10,347 nt of DNA from Desulfobacterales bacterium (GTDB taxonomy: Bacteria > Desulfobacterota > DSM-4660 > Desulfatiglandales > Desulfatiglandaceae), in the NCBI GenBank assembly GCA_027061865.1, contig JAMOVZ010000203.1:1-10347 (forward strand), written 5' to 3'. Numbering within the stretch: the first letter of the stretch is position 1; the number at the start of each line of letters is the position of its first letter. The notes below the pieces were generated by a model, which worked only from the letters and a program-made list of their open reading frames with translations, ran no database searches and was not told where the DNA came from. This document shows, one piece after another, positions 5,999-10,347 of this stretch. The translations under genes and the position numbers were made by a program.

Positions 5999-6810
5999 TC
6001 CCTTTTGCGCCTTACCATGACCGTCACCGGGCCTTTGTTCATATCCTGATCCGAGATTCCTGCCAAGGAAGAAGCCTCGCCTCCATTTACAGATATCTCC
6101 AGGCAACCACTGCTTCCTATAATAGCCAAGGGCTCGCCTTTTGGGACATCTCCATAAGTCTTTTTAATCCTTTTTAGGAGCAATTTGCCTACTTTTATTT
6201 CCGCCTCCCGTCCCCGGAGGAAATGCTTGAGTGTTTCTGCATCGATATTGGTAATTAAGTTCCCGAATCTGTCTATCCTGACTACCTGTCCCAAGAGGGT
6301 GCCTGCCTCCTCTCTGACCGGAGGCAATTCGAGTTCCGCCAGGTCAGTTATTTCTGGACCCAATTCCCTTGGGTTAAGCCCCAGGGACAGATGGGCGGAT
6401 ACCGGGGCAAAGACGTCCCTCCCGTGGAATGTGTTGCTGACCGAGGGGAGAAAGTACTTGGTGGCTGTGAGATGGTAAGCTTTATATGGGCCCAGGCGTA
6501 ATAGAACGGGGTAAAAGAGTCCATTGTCCGGCCCTACAAATATATAGTCATGGTGGACCGCTGCGATTGGTCTCCGCTTTGTCCCAACACCCGGGTCCAC
6601 CACTGCCAAGAATATGGTCCCCTTGGGAAAAAATGAAAAAGACTCATCAAGTATACTTGCGCCTTGTAAAATCCGGCCTGGGGGGATTTCATGGGTGATG
6701 TCAACTAGGGAGACAGAGGGGTTGATGCCCAAGATCACCCCCTTCATGATGCCAACATAGGGGTCTTCCGTGCCGAAGTCTGTCAGCAGCGCAATTACTG
6801 GTCTTTCCAT
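5995..6810 (-). CDS. S-adenosyl-L-methionine hydrolase (adenosine-forming), DUF62 family
   Basis: A cytoplasmic enzyme of 271 residues, full length for the SAM hydroxide adenosyltransferase family, which uses water or hydroxide to split SAM into adenosine and methionine. Family motifs run in order: TDFGTEDPYVGIMKG (10-24), VDPGVGTKRRP (71-81), GPDNGLF (93-99), FHGRDVFAPVSAHL (128-141), then the small C-terminal barrel with DRFGNLITNI (180-189). D72, R79 and H129 match the Asp-Arg-His triad described for archaeal members, so activity is expected. The related fluorinase/chlorinase enzymes share the fold, but hydrolase is by far the likelier call in a genome of this type. The start codon is at 6808-6810, with a G-rich ribosome site (GGGGGG) about six bases before it on the minus strand. 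It is monocistronic here and converges on the HNH gene. Confidence 0.94.
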   Translation of the reverse strand: MERPVIALLTDFGTEDPYVGIMKGVILGINPSVSLVDITHEIPPGRILQGASILDESFSFFPKGTIFLAVVDPGVGTKRRPIAAVHHDYIFVGPDNGLFYPVLLRLGPYKAYHLTATKYFLPSVSNTFHGRDVFAPVSAHLSLGLNPRELGPEITDLAELELPPVREEAGTLLGQVVRIDRFGNLITNIDAETLKHFLRGREAEIKVGKLLLKRIKKTYGDVPKGEPLAIIGSSGCLEISVNGGEASSLAGISDQDMNKGPVTVMVRRKRD

Positions 6811-6850
6811 ACTTTACCCCCCATTTTCATTAAGGCTCAAAAGAGGTCAT

Positions 6851-6879
6851 AAAATATTACAGCCGGATGAACCAGGCAA
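6851..6879 (-). promoter_or_regulatory. candidate promoter for the SAM hydrolase gene
   Basis: On the minus strand, TTGCCT (6874-6879) and TATTTT (6851-6856) are 17 bases apart, each matching four of six consensus bases. Transcription would begin near 6844, leaving a leader of about 34 bases before the start codon. Only the spacing and position make it credible. Confidence 0.35.
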
Positions 6880-6883
6880 GGGC

Positions 6884-6895
6884 TTTGTCCACAAA
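6884..6895. repeat. short inverted repeat between divergent promoters
   Basis: TTTGT-CC-ACAAA lies between the candidate minus-strand and plus-strand promoters in the SAM hydrolase/folD gap. It is a possible operator, but a five-base arm is short and it may be chance. Confidence 0.25.
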
Positions 6896-6916
6896 TGAAT
6901 TGATATCTAATTGGGC

Positions 6917-6945
6917 TTGTGATATTGAGCACATAGTTCTATAGC
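6917..6945 (+). promoter_or_regulatory. candidate promoter for folD
   Basis: TTGTGA (6917-6922) and TATAGC (6940-6945) are 17 bases apart; each matches four of six consensus bases. The leader to the folD start would be about 60 bases. A promoter must exist somewhere in this 200-base divergent gap; this is the best pair I can see. Confidence 0.35.
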
Positions 6946-7010
6946 CAGGTTGAAAGGATCGCTAATGTCTTGATGCCAAATAAAATCTACAAAGAAAGGA
7001 GAGGTGAGAG

Positions 7011-7919
7011 ATGACTGCAAAACTCATTAAGGGGACAGAGATTCGGGAACAGATCCTTGCCGAGATCAAGGAGGAAGTAGAAAAGATCAAGGCAGAACAT
7101 GGGGTTGTGCCAGGCCTTGTAACGATCCTGGTGGGTGAGAATCCTGCTTCCGTCTCGTATGTCACTGCAAAGATAAAGACTGCAAAGAGCCTGGGGTTCA
7201 AGGAGGTCCAGGACAATCAGCCCGAGAGCATTACCGAAGAGGACCTGCTTGCGCTCATCGACAAGTACAACAAGGATGACAGCATTCATGGGATCTTGGT
7301 GCAGCTGCCCTTGCCAAAGCATATTGATGAAAAGAAGGTAATCAACGCCATAGATCCTGACAAAGATGTGGACGGGTTTCATCCTGTCAATGTGGGCCGC
7401 TTAATGATCGGGGGCAAGGAGGTCAAGTTTCCCCCATGTACCCCTGCGGGCATCCAAGAGATGATAGTACGGTCTGGGATTGAGACCGAAGGGGCTGAGG
7501 TGGTGGTAGTGGGAAGGTCCAATATTGTGGGAAAGCCTATTGCGGTCATGATGATGCAGAAAGGGCCTGGGGCAAATGCCACTGTGACAGTGGTTCACAC
7601 ACGAACCAAAGATCTTGCCTCCCACTGTAAAAGGGCAGATATCCTGATCGTGGCTGCCGGCGTCCCTGGGCTGGTAAAACCTGAGTGGATCAAACCAGGG
7701 TCTTGTGTCATAGATGTGGGTGTAAACCGGGTGGGTGAGAAGATCAGTGAGAAGACCGGAAAGAAGATCGCCATCCTAAAGGGTGATGTGGACTTTGATG
7801 CTGCAAAAGAGATAGCTGGATGGATCACGCCTGTGCCGGGTGGTGTAGGCCCCATGACCATTACCATGCTCATGAAAAATACCCTGAACTCCTTGAAATA
7901 CAAGCTTGGCCTGGCCTAG
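7011..7919 (+). CDS. folD: bifunctional methylenetetrahydrofolate dehydrogenase/cyclohydrolase
   Basis: A cytoplasmic enzyme of 302 residues, slightly longer than the roughly 285-residue E. coli protein. It interconverts 5,10-methylene-, methenyl- and 10-formyl-tetrahydrofolate using NADP(H). Catalytic residues are in place: Y50 and K54 in SYVTAKIKTAKSLG, Q98 in HGILVQLPLP, and D121 in KDVDGFHPVNVGRL. PPCTPAG (141-147) follows, then the nucleotide-binding GRSNIVGKP (168-176) and the family signature TPVPGGVGPMT (273-283). The extra length comes partly from a small insertion after the nucleotide motif (MMQKGPGANATVTVVHTRT), as seen in some other bacterial and plant-type FolD proteins. ATG 7011 follows AAGGAGAGGTGA, a strong ribosome site. 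It is followed by an intrinsic terminator, so it is probably transcribed alone. Its formyl-folate product feeds purine synthesis (and in acetogenic or sulfate-reducing relatives, the Wood-Ljungdahl methyl branch). Confidence 0.97.
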   Translation: MTAKLIKGTEIREQILAEIKEEVEKIKAEHGVVPGLVTILVGENPASVSYVTAKIKTAKSLGFKEVQDNQPESITEEDLLALIDKYNKDDSIHGILVQLPLPKHIDEKKVINAIDPDKDVDGFHPVNVGRLMIGGKEVKFPPCTPAGIQEMIVRSGIETEGAEVVVVGRSNIVGKPIAVMMMQKGPGANATVTVVHTRTKDLASHCKRADILIVAAGVPGLVKPEWIKPGSCVIDVGVNRVGEKISEKTGKKIAILKGDVDFDAAKEIAGWITPVPGGVGPMTITMLMKNTLNSLKYKLGLA

Positions 7920-7951
7920 AGCCTGGCAGGCATGATGGAGTTTTAAAAAAT

Positions 7952-7989
7952 AGTCCCGGCTGGCAGCCTGATGCGGCCGGGGCTTTTTT
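7952..7989 (+). terminator. intrinsic terminator after folD
   Basis: AGTCCCGGC (7952-7960) pairs with GCCGGGGCT (7976-7984) in a nine-base stem with one G-T pair, and the 3' arm runs into six Ts (7984-7989). A run of six As before the 5' arm (7945-7950) means it could also stop transcription on the minus strand. Confidence 0.82.
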
Positions 7990-8009
7990 GTGCCTGTGCC
8001 CAAAGGCCG

Positions 8010-8038
8010 TTGACAGGGCAAAAAGATTCGGCTAACAA
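8010..8038 (+). promoter_or_regulatory. candidate purA promoter with perfect -35
   Basis: TTGACA (8010-8015) is an exact -35 hexamer, 17 bases before TAACAA (8033-8038), a weak -10. It lies just downstream of the folD terminator and about 55 bases upstream of purA, the position expected for its own promoter. No recognisable purine operator or riboswitch is seen in the leader. Confidence 0.5.
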
Positions 8039-8093
8039 CCCAAGCTTAGGGAGCCTGTTAAAGGGCCTTAACTAAACAAATTGGAGTAAGGCA

Positions 8094-9392
8094 ATGGGAA
8101 ACAATGTGGTAGTCGTGGGCACCCAGTGGGGTGACGAGGGCAAGGGCAAGGTGGTGGACCTCCTCACTGCTAAGGCCCATGTGGTTGTAAGGTTTCAAGG
8201 GGGCAACAATGCTGGTCACACATTGGTGGTTGGGGGCAAAAAATTCATTTTCCACCTTATCCCGTCGGGGATCCTGTATGAGGACAAGACTTGTCTCATC
8301 GGAAACGGCGTGGTGGTGGACCCTGAGGTCTTATTGCAAGAGATAGACAGGTTGGCAGAGGCGGGGGTGAAGGTTGAGCCTGGGAGGCTCTATCTGAGCG
8401 AGAAGGCTCACCTCATAATGCCATATCACAAGGCACTGGATTTGGCCCGCGAGGCCTCGAAAGGAAAGGCCAAGTTGGGGACTACTGGCAGGGGAATAGG
8501 CCCCTGTTACGAGGACAAGGTGGCAAGGGTTGGAATCAGGGCAGTGGATTTAACCGAGCCTGATGTCCTGGAGGGAAAGATCCGGGCCAATCTGGAAGAA
8601 AAAAACTTTATCCTCACCCAATATCTTGGGGCCCAAGCCCTTGAGCCTGAGCCCGTGATAGAAAGTTACCTTTCCATGGCGGAGAGGCTCAACCCTTTTA
8701 TCGCTGATGTGTCCTTGATCCTTGAGCAAGCCACTTCCCAAGGAAAGGAGATCCTGTTTGAAGGTGCCCAGGGCACCCACTTGGATGTGGATCATGGCAC
8801 CTACCCGTTTGTCACCTCTTCAAATCCGGTTGCTGGCACCGCCTGCTCTGGCGCGGGTATAGGTCCCAGGCATCTGGGTCATGTCCTGGGAATCGTAAAG
8901 GCCTACACCACGCGAGTAGGGGCGGGGCCGTTCGTTACGGAGCTGGAGGACCGGGTGGGTGAGCACCTGCGGGAAAAGGGTGTAGAGTTTGGCTCCACTA
9001 CCGGCAGGCCGAGGCGCTGCGGCTGGCTGGACATGGTGGTGGTAAATGATGCCAAAAGGCTAAACGGCCTTCACAGCCTGGCCATTACAAAGCTGGATGT
9101 GCTCACCGGGCTGGAGACCATCAAGGTATGTGTGGGCTATGAGGTGGAGGGCAAAAGGATTTATACCCGGCCTGCAAGCCTGAATGTGATGGGACGCTGC
9201 ACTCCCGTTTACCAAAAGATGCCAGGGTGGAATGATGATATCATGGGGGCCAGGAAGATGGATCAACTTCCCGCTGAGGCCCGGGACTATCTCAAGGCCA
9301 TTGAAGATATTGCGGGCCTTCCCATATCCATTGTCTCGGTGGGGGCTGCCAGAGAAGAGACCATCCTGCTCTCTGACCCCTTCGCGGACTGA
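8094..9392 (+). CDS. purA: adenylosuccinate synthetase
   Basis: Full length at 432 residues. The enzyme joins IMP and aspartate using GTP to make adenylosuccinate, the committed step to AMP, in the cytoplasm as a homodimer. The N-terminal GTP loop QWGDEGKGK (11-19) contains catalytic D14, and H42 is in NNAGHT. TTGRGIGP (130-137) and R145 form the IMP site. GAQGTHLDVDHGTYPFVTSS is the central signature, GSTTGRPRRCGWLD (about 302-315) is the aspartate loop region, and TKLDVLTG is the guanine-binding segment. ATG 8094 has GGAG seven bases upstream. No truncation or unusual substitution is visible. It is separated from folD by a terminator and from mnmG by a hairpin region and a promoter, so it appears to be its own transcription unit. 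Confidence 0.98.
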   Translation: MGNNVVVVGTQWGDEGKGKVVDLLTAKAHVVVRFQGGNNAGHTLVVGGKKFIFHLIPSGILYEDKTCLIGNGVVVDPEVLLQEIDRLAEAGVKVEPGRLYLSEKAHLIMPYHKALDLAREASKGKAKLGTTGRGIGPCYEDKVARVGIRAVDLTEPDVLEGKIRANLEEKNFILTQYLGAQALEPEPVIESYLSMAERLNPFIADVSLILEQATSQGKEILFEGAQGTHLDVDHGTYPFVTSSNPVAGTACSGAGIGPRHLGHVLGIVKAYTTRVGAGPFVTELEDRVGEHLREKGVEFGSTTGRPRRCGWLDMVVVNDAKRLNGLHSLAITKLDVLTGLETIKVCVGYEVEGKRIYTRPASLNVMGRCTPVYQKMPGWNDDIMGARKMDQLPAEARDYLKAIEDIAGLPISIVSVGAAREETILLSDPFAD

Positions 9393-9394
9393 CA

Positions 9395-9420
9395 GGCTCA
9401 TCCCTTTGAGCCCTTTCCTG
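9395..9420 (+). terminator. probable weak terminator after purA
   Basis: GGCTCA (9395-9400) and TGAGCC (9407-9412) form a perfect six-base stem with a six-base loop, two bases after the purA stop. The tail CTTTCCTGTGTT is only moderately T-rich, so termination may be partial. Confidence 0.5.
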
Positions 9421-9431
9421 TGTTAAAGGCC

Positions 9432-9466
9432 GCCCTGAAGGCAGAGGGCCGGCATAAACCTGCCGG
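9432..9466 (+). other. two overlapping hairpins in the purA-mnmG gap
   Basis: GCCCT (9432-9436) pairs with AGGGC (9445-9449), and CCGGCA (9449-9454) pairs perfectly with TGCCGG (9461-9466). They share one base, so they compete or stack. Neither is followed by a T-run. They lie upstream of the mnmG promoter and so belong to the purA 3' region if transcribed. I cannot match them to a known RNA family. Confidence 0.3.
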
Positions 9467-9496
9467 TTGCCATATTGACTCCTATGACCTTATAAT
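9467..9496 (+). promoter_or_regulatory. strong candidate mnmG promoter
   Basis: TTGCCA (9467-9472; five of six) and an exact TATAAT (9491-9496) are 18 bases apart. Transcription would start near 9503, giving an unusually long leader of about 95 bases before the mnmG ATG. It is the best sigma70-type promoter in the window. Confidence 0.6.
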
Positions 9497-9527
9497 AAGA
9501 ACTTAAATGATGCGCGAAAAGGGCTAT

Positions 9528-9593
9528 ATGCCTGCAGGCGGGATATACAAGCTCCAAAATATAGGCTATAGGAGAGTCGTTCACACGAATTAA
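9528..9593 (+). CDS. possible 21-codon leader ORF upstream of mnmG
   Basis: ATG 9528 is preceded by AAAAGGG at 9517-9523, a fair ribosome site, and opens 21 codons starting MPAGGIYKLQ and ending in TAA 9591-9593. The frame also extends upstream to ATG 9507 (28 codons), though that start has no ribosome site and would be nearly leaderless. The stop is four bases before the mnmG ATG, in a different frame, a spacing that would allow reinitiation. The peptide has no recognisable feature. It may be chance, but mnmG itself has a poor ribosome site, which makes coupling worth considering. Confidence 0.25.
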   Translation: MPAGGIYKLQNIGYRRVVHTN

Positions 9594-9597
9594 GAAG

Positions 9598-10347
9598 ATG
9601 GGCACTGCGGGAGACGAGTTTGATGTGATCGTGGTGGGAGCAGGCCATGCAGGATGCGAGGCTGCCTTGGCTGCAGCTCGCATGGGCCACCCAGCTCTCC
9701 TTCTTACCATGAATCTGGACCACATTGCTGCCATGAGCTGTAACCCGGCCGTTGGGGGGCTTGCAAAGGGGCATCTGGTAAAAGAGATTGATGCCCTGGG
9801 CGGAGAGATGGCCAAGAATGCGGACCAAACCGCCATACAATTCAGGCGCCTCAACACCCGTAAGGGCTTGGCGGTCCAGTCAACCCGCACCCAGAATGAC
9901 AGGGACCTCTATCGAAAGCGCATGAAGTCGGTTGTGGAGCGCCAGCCCAATTTGCACGTCAGGCAGGCAATGGTGGAGCGGCTCCTGGTGAGGGACGGAA
10001 AGGTCTGTGGAGTGGAAACCCAGATTCACGAAAAGTTCTTTGCAAAGGCCGTAATCCTGACTACTGGCACCTTTTTGCGCGGCCTTATCCACATAGGGCT
10101 TGATAATTTCCCGGCGGGCAGGATGGGGGATCCTCCTTCCATGGGTATATCCAAGCAACTTGAAGAGCTGGGCTTCAAAGTGGGAAGGCTCAAGACCGGC
10201 ACAACCCCAAGGCTGAATGGAAAGAGCATTGACTACTCATCACTTGAGGTCCAGCCAGGAGATGAAGAACCAAGGCCCTTTTCATTTTCAACCACCAGTA
10301 TCCCGCTCCCCCAGCTTCCCTGCCACATAACTTACACGAACGAAAAG
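9598..10347 (+). CDS. mnmG: tRNA uridine-5-carboxymethylaminomethyl modification enzyme MnmG, 3' end outside the window
   Basis: The first 250 residues of a protein that is normally about 620-630 long; the frame is open to the last base. MnmG (GidA) works with the GTPase MnmE to build the cmnm5 group on the wobble uridine of several tRNAs, using FAD and methylene-tetrahydrofolate. The FAD-binding GAGHAGCEAALAAARMG (14-30) follows a short N-terminus. The MnmG-specific CNPAVGGLAKGHLVKEIDAL (48-67), QFRRLNTRKGLAVQSTRTQ (81-99), TTGTFLRGLIHIG (155-167), FPAGRMGDPPS (171-181) and LKTGTTPRLNG (198-208) are all present. TrmFO would lack this set. ATG 9598 places the FAD strand at the usual distance from the start; only AAGAAG precedes it, and the better GGAGAG (9571-9576) is about 21 bases away with no start codon at normal distance. 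Confidence 0.96.
   Translation, partial: MGTAGDEFDVIVVGAGHAGCEAALAAARMGHPALLLTMNLDHIAAMSCNPAVGGLAKGHLVKEIDALGGEMAKNADQTAIQFRRLNTRKGLAVQSTRTQNDRDLYRKRMKSVVERQPNLHVRQAMVERLLVRDGKVCGVETQIHEKFFAKAVILTTGTFLRGLIHIGLDNFPAGRMGDPPSMGISKQLEELGFKVGRLKTGTTPRLNGKSIDYSSLEVQPGDEEPRPFSFSTTSIPLPQLPCHITYTNEK

Noticed and set aside
5678..6810. Restriction-modification or anti-restriction pair (HNH nuclease plus SAM-cleaving enzyme)
   Set aside because: Phage SAM-cleaving enzymes with anti-restriction function belong to different families; this is the housekeeping DUF62 type, the genes are convergent rather than co-transcribed, and there is no methylase.
6886..6893. DnaA-box-like TTGTCCACA near 6885-6893
   Set aside because: It differs from TTATCCACA at one key position, is single, and there is no origin gene or A/T-rich unwinding region nearby.
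9393..9597. tRNA or riboswitch in the purA-mnmG gap
   Set aside because: No cloverleaf, T-loop sequence or recognisable riboswitch core can be laid on this stretch.
9423..9890. Minus-strand open frames of 155 and 116 codons opposite mnmG
   Set aside because: They are antisense to highly conserved MnmG motifs and contain no recognisable domain.

Overview
The window looks like a chromosomal segment of a free-living Gram-negative bacterium, most probably a member of the Desulfobacterota (former Deltaproteobacteria). This rests on the style of the housekeeping proteins and on the abundance of DUF4388, roadblock, PilZ and MJ0042 zinc-ribbon proteins, which are common in that group; no marker gene in the window settles it. 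I see no insertion sequence, CRISPR array, tRNA, rRNA or phage gene.

Region 1 (start to about 5998, all + strand) is a tightly packed run of eight genes. In order they are: a Lys/Ala-rich helical protein cut by the window edge; a small winged-helix-like protein with a C-terminal helical module; a membrane receptor (N-terminal zinc ribbon, TM, Cache sensor, TM, HAMP) that ends right after HAMP; a protein with two DUF4388-like units; a response regulator (REC, DUF4388, roadblock-like tail); a stand-alone roadblock-like protein; a TPR-PilZ protein; and a small HNH nuclease-family protein. Gaps of 12 to 74 bases and matched orientation suggest one operon. The first seven genes look like a dedicated signalling module: a periplasmic or membrane signal, a phospho-receiver, roadblock/DUF4388 scaffolds of the kind that work with small Ras-like GTPases, and a probable c-di-GMP-binding output. 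No GTPase and no histidine kinase is inside the window. I cannot name this module as a described system, and it is the most interesting content here.

Region 2 (5995-6810, - strand) is an S-adenosylmethionine hydrolase/adenosyltransferase of the DUF62 family. It converges on the HNH gene with interlocked stop codons. A 200-base divergent intergenic region separates it from folD.

Region 3 (7011 to the end, + strand) holds housekeeping genes: folD (one-carbon folate metabolism), a strong intrinsic terminator, a promoter with a perfect -35, purA (AMP synthesis), a hairpin-rich gap, a promoter with a perfect TATAAT, a possible 21-codon leader ORF, and the first 250 codons of mnmG (tRNA wobble-uridine modification), which runs off the window. 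FolD supplies formyl-folate for purine synthesis upstream of PurA, and MnmG also uses a folate one-carbon unit, so these three genes are metabolically related, though each appears to have its own promoter.
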